The notes below the pieces were generated by a model, which was not told the origin of the DNA, ran no database searches, and saw nothing but the letters and a program-made list of their open reading frames with translations. Below, one piece after another: positions 1 to 12,300 of a DNA stretch of 64,000 nt. Numbering within the stretch: position 1 is the stretch's first letter; each line of letters begins with the position of its first letter. The position numbers and the translations under genes are program-made. Source of the DNA: Fragum whitleyi (Eukaryota; Mollusca; Bivalvia; Cardiida; Cardiidae); assembly GCA_948146395.1 (NCBI GenBank), contig OX411543.1, positions 46,848,517-46,912,516 on the forward strand, given 5' to 3'.

Positions 1-388
1 GGAATGATTAAAGAATGAAATTGAATGAGTGTTTGCAGCGAGTTTTGATGGGAGGTAATCCAATATTGCTAATTTTGTTCAGGATGAACAAAATTAGCGA
101 TATTGATTACCTTCCTTTAATGAAATATGCATACAAGTTTTATAGATACCTTCCTATTTCTTCAAGAACCTATAAGACGCTTACAATTTGAATTATGTCA
201 GTGAAAAGGCGATTTTTCTCTATCCAAATTTATTTTGAATGACGTTGTTAATTCTATCTTTTTTTCAGTGTGGTTGGAGCGTTTGAATGGTTTGAGTGAG
301 TGTTTAGAATGAATGAATGGAGCGCTGACTGAGTGATGTGGAATGGTTTTGATCGAGATGAAAGTCAATTTCACGATGTTGTTAACTG
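1..388 (-). repeat. Family A MITE (mariner-like ends), truncated by window edge
   Basis: Inverted-repeat element in minus orientation whose left end lies outside the window. The visible end reads TTTCACGATGTTGTTAACTG followed by TA, the reverse complement of the left end of the copies at 38007 and 54059. An internal palindrome at about 50-115 (GCNATATTGATTACC arms around a TTCAGGATGAA centre) is shared with the other copies. The TA flank and CAGTTAAC terminus suggest Tc1/mariner mobilisation; this is inference. Confidence 0.75.
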
Positions 389-390
389 TA

Positions 391-1650
391 GTTCTGATCC
401 CACAAAGAGGGACTACTTCGATTTACAGAAAAGAACCGAAAATAAGTTACATTTTGTAATTCATAAGACTTGAACATACAGGTCCTTTGGCGTATTATAC
501 AAAATACATGACATGCAACAATGGCGAAAAAACTCGGATCTTTGTCTATCAGCGCAACGTGTGCAGACTAGCGAGGGTCGATCCCTTCGTTGATGACGCT
601 TTTACATTGCTATTTACCGTAGGCCTACTCAATGTTTGTTTTCGAGGCATGATATTTTGCTTGTACATGTATCTGCAAGGTCGAATCATTTCCCTGTTTG
701 TTCCTCACAGCACTACTGGATGACATATAAACGTATAGCGTCGTGTGTGTTACTCCTTACGATTGAAAATAGTTAAAAGTATCGATGTAAGAGATCTATA
801 TTTTTGCGCAATATATGCCACGCGAAAGGTCTGTATAACCTAAAACACAAAACGCCTCCGAACCAAAGTCAGAAATTAATGGACTTTCTGCCTTTTTCTG
901 AAATATGTGGGTGAACATTCTTCGCCTCTACACTAATGAATTCCTAATCAAATAGGGAGATAATACAATAAAGTCATCGGTTAACTTAGAACATAGAAAA
1001 ACACGGATATCGCGAAATGTTATAAATCTGATTTAAAAATGACGAAAAAGACCGTGCCAACACACTTGTGGAACTTTAGGAACACCATCTATCAACATTT
1101 TAGGAGTGGAAAACATTACATTCGACCGGAAAGAAGTTTTACCTCACCAAAACAGTGCAAAAACGAAGATTATTGCTTGGCAAACGAATAGTTTTCTTGA
1201 TAAGCCTATCCCCTTTCGCATGACATCTTTCATAATTCTGAAACGGCTGTACTCACGTTATGAAACTTTTATATAGAATTGTGTTATTTACGGATTACCA
1301 TTTGGTACAAGTTAGTTTAGAATGAGATTTTAAACGAAACAAAAGACCATTTTTGACAAAAAAAAATAAATAAATAAATAAAAAGAATAAGCCTTACTTA
1401 ATAATCGTTTCAAAATAAAGACTCTGCAATATTTGAGGAACCAAGTATCTTTTTGAGTGATAGCGTGTGGTATTCAGCTAATCTACCGATTAATCATTCA
1501 ATATAAACGTTGTTCATTTATTGCCTATTATCTATCATAAAACGGCATTTCTCTGACTTTCACTACAGATAATAATGAATCGCTGGTAAAAATTTATGAT
1601 ACAATATCATTTCAGATACATTAAAGAGATAAATAGAGATTTTTTTCATT
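391..1650. other. Upstream sequence, nothing recognised
   Basis: No conserved protein, RNA gene or inverted repeat was recognised. Short open frames here (for example 487-723) have no recognisable motif and no supporting splice context. A simple AAATAAATAAAT run lies near 1365-1382. Confidence 0.5.
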
Positions 1651-1652
1651 TC

Positions 1653-1733
1653 ATGGGAGTATGAAACAAAAAACCTAATCACACTGTATGTATACGCAAA
1701 TGAGATTAGGTTTAAGGTTTCATACCACCATAA
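1653..1733. repeat. 81-bp hairpin
   Basis: Arms ATGGGAGTATGAAAC and GTTTCATACCACCAT, followed inward by CCTAATC / GATTAGG, enclose a short loop. It looks like a very short foldback MITE. No protein is encoded. Confidence 0.55.
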
Positions 1734-1947
1734 AATTAAAGAATACTATTTTCATATATAATAATTCAATATCGTGAAGCAAAATGGAAAAGAAATCTTC
1801 ATAATAAGCTTGTTTAGGCTGCAGTTACGAAGTTTAGGTCGCCCTTCCAAGAAAAAACTGTCGAACCGGAATGGCAGAAAATACCAGTGTCGAAGTTCAT
1901 TATAATTGAGTGTTTGATTGACCAATTGTTCTTCCAATCTGTTACCC

Positions 1948-2079
1948 GCCCTCGGTTCTGGATGGCAAAACGGTGTAAACTATTTGCCAATTTTACCTTG
2001 CTTTGCACGCAAGTGCGCGTGCAAAGCGGGGTAAAATTGACAAACAGTTTTCACCGTTTTGTCATCCTGAACGCAGGGC
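1948..2079. repeat. Family D palindromic MITE, complete copy
   Basis: A near-continuous palindrome of about 132 bp. The outer arms are GCCCTCGGTTCTGGATG and CATCCTGAACGCAGGGC; the inner arms are CTTGCTTTGCACGC and GCGTGCAAAGCGGGG. Related copies lie at 23305-23399 and in intron 4 at 51170-51279. Confidence 0.7.
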
Positions 2080-2513
2080 TGAACAGAGACTTATAAGATG
2101 CCATTGTGAAAAGTCAAGGCATTGCAGGATTCTTAAATGCTGGCGGGTGGATTATCAAAATTGCTTGGTTGCCTACCGTTTGATAATTTCCTCGTTGAAC
2201 CAGTGGAATCATCAATATAATTAATTTCTAATTTGTTTGTTGTATCCCTGCTCTGTTCATGTCGCGCAATTGGAACTATTTTCTCCGTCGCCTACTATAC
2301 GCTTTTTCGATTTCTGCTGCAATTATTTAAAAGCAATCCCCATTATATCTAACAATCTAACTAATGCAAAAACCTGAATAATTTTTTAGCATTGTATTGC
2401 TTATTTACTGGAGCGTTGTTGTCAGTTAAAAAATCAGTCGTCAATTCAAATCACTCATTTCTTTTTACCTTGATGGCTGTTTACCTCCGTCATTTTCCGT
2501 CATTTTATTTGAG

Positions 2514-2666
2514 GTAGTGGACCTGTAAAAGTTCCGCAACATTTCGGAGTTATGAACTTTAACAGTGTTGACCGAGGTTTCCTAATGATTTCATCGGGAA
2601 ACATCGGACCACATTGTGAAAGATCATGTGTTCCGAAATGATGCGGAACTATTACGGGTCAACTTC
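2514..2666. repeat. Family B foldback MITE
   Basis: Starts GTAGTGGACCTGTAA and ends ATTACGGGTCAACTT; the two halves are imperfect reverse complements through the GTTCCGCAACATTTCGG segment. Three related copies lie at 4990, 7246 and 53817. Confidence 0.65.
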
Positions 2667-2885
2667 CTTAAAATATTTCTTCCGTGGATTGGCTACGTTA
2701 ACACCGTGGCTTCAGCTTGAAAACGCTGTAGTTACGACGTTAACGTAAGCTAAATACTAACAATAAAGCTTTTTGCATTATGTCCATGATTGTATATTTT
2801 TGAGAAACGTCGTGTTAAAAAGTCTGTCAGCCATGGCGGGCGTCAAGGTGCGGCGCCAGCGATCCATTAATTCATCCAAAATATA

Positions 2886-3141
2886 TGTGACCCGTCTCGA
2901 GAAAAGGGACCATCTGGATAGCGCGTACAGTGTCGACCTTAGTCAGACTGCGTAGGTTGCGCAGGCTGACTAGGATCGATACTTTTCGCTCTTTTCTGAT
3001 TTTCTGAATCTAGATTTATCATTCTTCATTCCTGTACAACAATTTTAGAAATGCGACCACTGGCTGACCTCTTCTGAAAACAGACCTCTTTTTCGCGCTT
3101 TCGTTTAACGGTGTTCCGAGCTGGCCCCTTTCCGGGGTTAT
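2886..3141. repeat. Family C MITE next to the receptor 5' UTR
   Basis: Starts TGTGACCCGTCTCGAGAAAA and ends with the diverged reverse complement CCCCTTTCCGGGGTTATA. The internal segment TAGTCAGACTGCG followed by GCGCAGGCTGACTAG is shared with copies at 6028, 9037 and 48361. It ends only about 38 bp before the acceptor-like AG at 3178-3179, so it lies in the promoter-proximal or 5' leader region of the receptor gene. Confidence 0.65.
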
Positions 3142-3179
3142 AGATTTACTCTTCAATGGTTTTGCTTCTTTACTTTCAG

Positions 3180-3273
3180 AATGAAGGCCTCAAATCTAAA
3201 CTCTTACAGAAAGGATAGGATCTATAAGAATACCATCAATGTCTAACGTTCAACATACAAATTTGACGTGAAA
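3180..3273 (+). other. Putative 5' UTR with in-frame upstream ORF
   Basis: A good acceptor-like tract (TTTGCTTCTTTACTTTCAG) ends at 3179, so an upstream non-coding exon may splice here; otherwise transcription starts nearby. An upstream ATG at 3181 opens a 21-codon reading frame ending with TAA at 3244-3246. It is in the same frame as the main ATG at 3274 and is closed before it. Whether this uORF is in the mature mRNA depends on the true transcript start, which the sequence does not settle. Confidence 0.4.
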
Positions 3274-3337
3274 ATGAAGATGCCAAACAGTGTAGCTACA
3301 GCAATACTTGGTTTTGTTATAATTGTTGCGGGAATCG
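3274..3337 (+). CDS. nAChR exon 1: signal peptide
   Basis: Encodes residues 1-21 plus the first base of codon 22. ATG has A at -3; a second in-frame Met is codon 3. Residues 7-21 are hydrophobic (V, A, I, L, F), a typical signal peptide core. The donor GTAAGT starts at 3338 (phase 1). The split codon G|AG gives Glu22 when joined to exon 2, so the phases agree. Confidence 0.85.
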
Positions 3338-6300
3338 GTAAGTTAGATGTACATTCTCTGTTATTCTGTTTGTCTCTGTGCTTTACATCATGCTTAGTAA
3401 AGAATGAATGTCCTATGCTAAAGGCGGTAACAAACTTTTACACATCAAGAATACCTCGTTACTAGTTGGAATCTGTGGATTTTTCCAGTAATTTATTTTA
3501 AAGTTACACATTCTGACAAAAGCATGACTCGGTACGGAAGCCTATATGTACCTCCCTAGTGAGGACATAAACTGGTCTCCAAAGACGTATTGAACTCTAC
3601 AAGTTGTCAAAATTACGATGACAGTCGATTAATTTATCGACCTGTTAACCAAATTTGTGTGTCTTTCTGCTATCCTACCTATAGTAGGCATACCCAAATG
3701 AACGCATACATCTTTTACGAATAACATGGATGCCGATATTTATTGTCGTATTGTATACAGAAATAAAACAAGTCGCCTGAATGTTAACGACAAGAGACAA
3801 GACATTCAAAAGATGTCGACATCCGTGTACTTGGAAAATGTTCATTTAGGCAAGTCTTACATTCTGATGCCGTCAAGAAAATAAAAATTTGGTCAACATG
3901 GCGAGATATACATCGACTTGTTATCGTAACTTGGACAATTTATAGAGTTCAATACGTTTCTGGAGACCAGTATATGTCCTCAGCAGGGGGGGTACATATA
4001 CGCTTCGGTACTATACGCTTCGGTACCCGATTGCTATTGGCCATCATTGTTTATTATTTAAACAATAACATTTTACAAGAGATTATTAGTTTCATAAAGG
4101 AAAGGCATATTATTGATACGAAGACGTCGAAAGCAATACGTCAACAACGATTTTCGCCATTACATGAGTTTAATTGATTTATCGATCTGGTATAGTAAAC
4201 GTGGACAAATTGGGCAAAATGCTAAAGTCAATCTCGAAATAGTTAAATGACTTCCTGCGAGGCGTTATATTTGCTATTTTGGTAAGGTAAATGGTATTTA
4301 AAATACAAATCATTCGCCCGAACAACTCTAGGAAAAGCAACTTAATCTATTTTAACAAATGAGCCTGTGCGTGACATTTCCAATAAATTGAATTGTTCGT
4401 TAGGTGCATAAATTAAGTAGCCTTGACAGCCAGATACTGCAACTATCAAGTTACCTGATGGCCTACAGGTACTTTGAGACCTTATCTTTCTAATAAACAC
4501 ATAGTGAAGACTCTGGTCAGAGTCTTAGCTTTGCACATGTTTGAAAATGTTGGAAATCTCACGCACAGGCTCAAATATATTATATCCTTTTGGTATTATC
4601 CTTAAATAATGACGGTAACTGATTATGTAAAAGATAAGATTACAAAATGATCAAAATTGAGATAATCAAGATACGTGCAATTTAGATCTAAAAAATGGAC
4701 TTTCTCTAGTAAAACTTTCACATCACTTTTGGTTTTAAATTTCGATAAGTTAAAAAAAACGTCCAAAACCAAATATAATATGTGTAATGAGGCATTTAAA
4801 CCATATTACAGCTTGCAACAAGAACTTTTCTGGTTAAACAAGAAAATCAGGTGGTATAGACTAAGATTAGACTGCACATATATATGCAGAATGGTCTTTG
4901 TCTATAGCTCCTGTCAAAGCAGAAATATTCAGAATTCAACATTGTATGGATTCATTTGAACGTTTATATTTTCGCAAGGTTTTATTTAAGTTAGTGGATC
5001 CGTAATAGTTCCACAACTTTTCGGAAAACATGATCTTTCACAATGTTAACCGTTGAATATGTTAATCATTAGATAGCAATGGTTAACTCTATTTCCGAAA
5101 AGTTTCGGAATTATTACTGGTCCACTACTTTTGGATAGACCTTAACAATTATTTTTTGACGACAGAACATAAATGTTCATCCATCATACGTGTTTATGCT
5201 TTAAAAGCGTATCAATAAATCTGTAAATTTGCATTTCTGGCCGAGAATTTCTCATCCATTTTCCGTAAACTTCTCACAAAGCAGATATGTCAGACCATAG
5301 ATAATATGATTGATTTGAATCTGTGACTAGAATGTAGTAACTTTCACTTGCGGTAAACATTTTAACATTCAGGACGATTTTTTTGGTCACTCTCTGTCTC
5401 GTACAGTTAATGGTCTTTATTCGCACGGGTTCGATCCCCGGCCGCGGCACTTATCCTTTCCGACATTTGTCTTCCACCAATGGGTAGATAATCGTAAACC
5501 TATGTGGAATAGCAACTGGAGGCTAGGAAAGGGATGTGGTGGTAGTACTGGTGTGAGAAATACCAGGAATCCATCGTTAGGTGCTCCAGTCGTCGCGATA
5601 TAACTGAAAGAATGTTGAAAGCGACGTAAAACCCCAATTCAAATTCAAATCGTACAGTTAATGCGTTTCCCAATTCTTTTGAAAAAAAGGGAATCGTATT
5701 AAAAATGTATCGAAAATTGACGAAAACAGTTTAAAGATTTATAGATGAATATAGATGATGAGAAATTTAAAACTTGATGAAAGTACATTTAAAATGGGCG
5801 AAATGGTTTATAATGATAAGTTTATCTTTAGAACAAAGTGTTGATCAGACGACTTAAAGCTAGTATCTGATATGCTATACAGGGCGGCGTCTTCAGATCT
5901 GCAATAAAGTTACCAATTTTCTTGATTCGCTGATACCAGACGAACGTTAAACATTTTTCGGGTGTATTTGACTTTCAAACGATTTATTTCCCTAATGACT
6001 TTCTAAATGACGTCCCAGTTACAGATTTGTGACCTGTCACGCGAAAAGGGATCATCTGGGTAGAGCATAAAATATCGACCCTAGTCAGACTGCGCGGATT
6101 GCGCAGACTGACTCGGGTCGAGACTTTTTTCACTGTGCTTATTTTCAGAAACCAGAACGATTAATCTACCTTTCAACGAAATAATTTTTTAAACGCGACC
6201 TCTGGTTGTCCAGTACTGGAATCAATCTCTTTTTCAAAAAAATATTTTACGGATTTCCCAGATGGTCCCCTTTCGCGTAACGGGGCACATTTAAACACCT

Positions 6301-9300
6301 CCCCCACATATGCCCTACACACAGAAAAAAGAAAAGAACAAGCAACTTCCATGTCTCAAATATCTCGATCCAGGACTTTTTGCAATTCTGTTCATCAATG
6401 GAACCATTTTCTTGGACCATTAAGGGAATTTTCAGAGAAAATTGTCGTCACAAAATAGCTAATAACGCTAGCCAAGATTTCTAGTTTCATTTTTAGAAAT
6501 GATTGTTTCTTTTTAACAAGAAATACTGTTTGAATCGTTATGGGACAACACACATGGACTGGTCCTAATGCAAATAAAATTGCATCTCTGTCGAACTGTA
6601 TTTTACATTTAAGTATCAATATTGTCATCTATAGGAAATATCGATGGATAAGTGCGACACAGTTATAACTGCCTATAAACATATAGGCAGTCACAACTTT
6701 TTTGCGCTGAGCCATCGATATCTTTATTTTCGATAATCTCAATCAATCATTCAATTCAGCATACTATATTGCCCCTGGAAATCAGTTCAAAATTCCAAGT
6801 GATAAAACAATAAAGATATAGACTGATAAAATTCTATTCAAACTTTATTGTCCTTGATATACGAACGGTTATAACAAACATCTTTCAGCAATCAAATCCG
6901 CCACTACAAAAACATGTTTTTCGCTATCTCTGCACAACACAGTATGGTTAAACGGCGTTTGAGTCTGCGCTTGAACTTTCAAACATTTTCATGTGTACAT
7001 GACAGCCAACCTTTTAACAGCTTGTCGAGTAAAGATACATTTAGAAGACGCATTTCTTAAAATCAAATTATAAAAAGCGACAAAAGAAAGCAAGAGACAT
7101 GGACCGCTTCGTTTATAATTGAGCCAATGACTCAAATTCCTACAATATCGAGTGTGCGCAAAGCAAAACCACTGGATAGCCTTGGCATCCGCACATTCAG
7201 ACCAGAATTTTTATAAGCGCTCTATAGATAGATGGGGTTGTTAATGTAGTGGACCCGTAATTGATCTGCAATATTTCGAACTCATGATCTTTCACAGTGT
7301 TGATCGAGGTTTCCTAATGAAAATCATAAGGAAACCTCGGTTAACACCGTTAAAGCTCATCACTACCAAAACCTTGCAGAACTATTTCTGGTCCACTACC
7401 TTAATCGTTCTTCATGTAGCCAGCTAATATTCTTATTGCGTTGTGGGTGTCTTGGCTGCTCATTTTGTGTTTCTCACGCACACATTAAATTGTTGGAAAT
7501 GTCACGCACAGGCACAATTATTTTGCGTGCGAGCTTAAAGAAAGTACTGCGCACTAAACCTGTGTCCTTGTGGATAAGGATAATTTTTTGTCCAATCAAA
7601 ATGCTTGTTTTTGTATATCATCATAAAAGTAAAATATTGGAATGTAATACGACTGATTTGCTACTCTAATGAAGTCGGCAATTTGCATAGAAAATACCGA
7701 AAACATGTATGAAATATGTCCACTTTTCAAGCAAATAGAAATTGGATGAATCTGAATTAGTTTCTGATGGAATAAATATTCCATTCGATATCAAGCAATA
7801 TATTCTTGAAACTCACTTATTTGTGTTAAAATGAACACATAAATTTTTATGGCAGTTCATAATTCTGATTGAATAGCAGTTGCAGATTTACAAACGCAGT
7901 TCCATGCGAACAACTTGTTTGTGTACATGTAGTTTTACTAACACGAAAAATATTGCGTGTCTTGTCGAAGTAATTTTAAGAGTTGCAAGACTCATAGGAT
8001 TTAAAAGTAATTCAACATTTTGATATCTTAAAATAGAATAACAATGATAAAATAACTGAAAATTTAAACTTGTATTGTTGCATTCTTATTCATCTCTCCA
8101 ATAAACTGAACACTCACTTGCAACCGATTCGTCAAAAAAAACGCTTCAAAATCGTTCGAAACTTCATCCAAGTTGATAAAAAAAATCATGATTTTATTAT
8201 CTGGCATGGACCTTGAATCATTTGGTTGGTGCGTAAATACGTGTGAATCTATTTTTGAAGGAAAAACGAAATTCTATTACCGCACTTTAACATCGTTCAA
8301 AATATCGCATACCGCTCATACATTTTCATTAACATTTTCTTTAAAATTTACTCCAAGCTCGTTCACAATGTCAATTTTAGGATGTTATTAACAGTATTAT
8401 GTTATGTATTTATGTATCTTACAATGTAATTTATAGATTTACATGTTTTAGGGAGTAATCAGTCGAGCCCGATTAGCTAAGTCATGTATGGCATGTGATT
8501 TCGGGTATCGTGAATTCGAATCCCGCTCAGCCAACTTTTATCCGACATTTAACAAAAGCCATTTAGATATCCATTTGTCTCACACCATTGTGTATATGAT
8601 ATGTAGTACACACACGTTGGATAAACAGCTGGTGGCTCGAACGAAATGTTGTAATACCGATGTAAAAGGACATGAATCCATGGGTAGGTAACCGTAATAT
8701 TGTGGAAAGCGGCGTTAAACACCCATACAAATAAATGCTCTGAATTCTTAGCTTCAAAACAAAACATAACGGGCTGCTTGACGAATAAATTGCAAATCAG
8801 AAATATCATCTGGGTTTTTTTTTCGGAGTTAATTGGCGATTTCCAATTGGGATTATTATTAATGTTATTATCATTATTTTTTTTATTCTTATTTTTTACA
8901 TTTATACAGTGAATTATAGAGTTCTTATTGTTGTCATATAAACTGTTATTTCCAATCTTTCCTTCGTTGAAGAAAAGACAAATTTTATCCCTTGAATGTC
9001 CAAAACATTGTTTTATGTTTGTAATGGTTTAATATTTGTGACCAGTCACTCGAAAGGGGACCATCTCAGAACCCCGTAAAATGAAATCTTGAAAAAAGAT
9101 ATGTTCAAGGAGAGGTCAAGCGGTGGTCACATTTCGAAAATTCCTGTACAGGATTATAGATCGATAATTCTAGATACAGAAAATCAGAAACATGCGAAAA
9201 GTTTCGATCCTATTCATCCTGCGCACTTCGCACAGTCTGACTAGGGTCGAAACTACCGAGATGGTCACATTTTCTTTTCTCTGTACTTTAACCTAATCTT

Positions 9301-12300
9301 TCGTAAATAATCGACCAACACTATATTTCAAAATTAACCGATGTGTATTTTGATAAAAATCGCATGTTCTCTTTCCTGTTAATAGATTAAAGAAGATTTG
9401 AATAAAAAAAGGATTTGTCAGCCTCTTCGTAAGAGGCTTTCTATAATAGTAATTGTACGGTTATCTGAAATCACGACCATTGAACTACAATGAGGTTTCT
9501 AAATCCGTCATTTATTCAACTTGGTGAACTAAATGTCCATTCGTTGACTTCTTTAGACGCAATAAATAGATTCACACTGTTTCTCGTGATCTTTTGTGGA
9601 TTTAACAAACTTTTGGTGATGTAACATGTAAAAAAGCAACAACGAAATATACTGAGAAAAAAATGAAAACTTGACACTTTTGAATTTTCTACTTTTCCCT
9701 TTCGCCAACTGAATTTGTAATGCAAAACGTGTCATGTTAAGTAGAATCGATGAGACTTTATCAATTCTATTAATTTTGAAGACCACGTGATTTGCTTCAA
9801 CGTAGAGCCCCCAAAACGGAAATCATTGTTGTCCCATGTACACCATAAACGATATTATCATCTCGCAAACGCTAAGCATCGTTTTACTTATATAAAGTGG
9901 AAAAACAAGAAAAACAACTTTTAATTTCAAACTGGAAATTATTGTAAACTCGTCGACACTTTCAAATGAAAATTAGAACGCATTTTGGAGATTTCTTTAT
10001 TTGTAAGTCTACAAACGTTTTTTCGATGACATAATTTTTATAAAGACATTCAATTGCAGGTGTCGCAGCGATTCATATCAAAAGTTGAGAGATTTTTGTA
10101 AAGAGCTTAGGCGCGACGCAAGTGACGTCACCTTGAAACGGTCCTGTAATAAGATAACTGCAACTTTTGAGAAAGATTTTTACATCAACATTTGAAAGTA
10201 GAGAGATGTCTTGTTAGAATGAGACCGTTTCAGTTATGAAATTCGATTATTTGGACCGCCACTTCACACTGAGAGCCATAAATTATGTCCTTTTGAGAAT
10301 TTTGTGAAAACGGCTTTTGACGGTACCTCGACTCTATCGAGGTAATTTGCTAAAAATAGATTACCAGTGAGATATTTTCTGGTTTTAACCTATGTCAAGG
10401 TTGTCTGTAGCCTTAAATCAATTAAGAACATAATTCTGTAAAAACGGAATACACGATTTTAATTGAGATTTTTGAAGTGTCAACTTTTTATTTTTGCTCA
10501 GTATATTTGAGTTTGCATAATATTTCATGACTGTTGTTAAGTTAAGTATTCAGAATGTTTAATTTAAAGCCACAGTCTGCGTTTAAAGTAAAAGAATCGC
10601 TCTTTCGTAAATATACAGGGGATGCGTTTTCATTTCCCGTGAGTATATTTTAGGCATTATTTTGTTTCTCAGAAATTATAGGTTAAGGATTTCCATAAAC
10701 AAACTCAACCGGCTGATTGAATTTTGTAATCCTAAAAAAATCTTCTAAACCGATAACATTTCCTTCAATTCACTGGAGGTTAATCGACTTCATGTCAATC
10801 GCAAAATTAGAGAAAATAATCTGGATTTCTAAAACGTCCACAAAATTGCAGCAATTAGCCGACAGTTGACAGAATTTATGAACCGTGCTTTATTTGATGT
10901 TCTCAACTTACAGGAAGAATGAAGTTTTTATAGCTCTTATTTGTGGCCTGTTTTTTTTTTAATAAGATCGTTTTGAAAGTTCGATAAATTTTGAACAAGG
11001 TCAGCCAGCGATGATTGCACAGACTAATCAGGGTAAAAACTTTTCTTTTCAAGTGCATTTTCTTACTCTAGAACGGTCAAACTTAATTACTTTGATGTTG
11101 GTTTTTTTTCATTAAGTTATATAATTTTCAATAATCCTGATCATGTCTATAATTTAATGAGATTATATTAACATTTCTGTATCACTATAATTTTTTTTAT
11201 TTGTATTCAATGACAACACAAAACAAATTTTAGAAAAAAAATATGTGACGATTAAATCTTTTGAAAATATAGTTATTCCACACGAATTTGAATATAATCG
11301 TTTTATCTTTCTTACATTAAAGTAATAGGATACTTATTTTTGCAAAATATTAGAGAGTGAACTTCTTTTAGTTCAATCTTTTTTTCAAATACAGTCGGAT
11401 GTGTTCTTTTTTCACATATATTTTCACATGTTTACAGTTTTACTATCTAATTTTAACATGAGCAAAATATCACTATAGACGAATGGAATGCATTAAAAAT
11501 GTGAAATTCTTCAAGCGACTAATGGCCAAAACCACCAGAAGCCGAATGATCCGAAAAAAAAATAATATCGAAAATTACTACACTTACGTCCGAGATACTT
11601 TCAGTTTGCGGGGAAGTCTGATCGATATTCCGAATGGCTTCGTACACCATACCATGAAAAATATCAGGGAAAGATAATTTTCCACACAAATGAATTTTTG
11701 TATTTTACTCAACGAATCAGTTAGATATTATATTACCCAATCGTCATTGAAGGCCTTGCCTAGAATCGAAGGACCTTTTACTTTATAGAGAGGTCAAAAT
11801 GGTTTTAGTATTTAAAATACGTCAATGTCGTCTAAACATGCTTTACGGGCCAAAATCAACGTAACTTAAAATAAATTGAGAGTTTTTGGACATGCAATCT
11901 TTCTAAAAAAATCACAGCGTTAATTAAACCACGTAAACGTTATTCTGACTCGTTTAGAAAGGAAAACCACCTGTAAAAGATTTTGTGCCCCCCCCCCCAT
12001 GCATGCACTGATCACGTCGTCTGTCCTTCCAATCGACTGTCCGCTCGAACTTTTCTTTAAACTGGAAAGTACCTCTCAGGTGGAAGTATCAAAGAACTTA
12101 TAGGAAAAAGAAAATAATTGAATAATGACCAGGTATCTTACGAAAATTTCGGGTCAACTTTCAAATTAATTACCAAGGATTATTTGAAAAAAAAAACCCT
12201 CAAAATGTATCTTTAAAGCCCATGTTATTTACTATATGTATGCACAATTTTGTCGAAATTTGCCTCATACTTATGAGATAAATTGGAAAAATATACCCTC

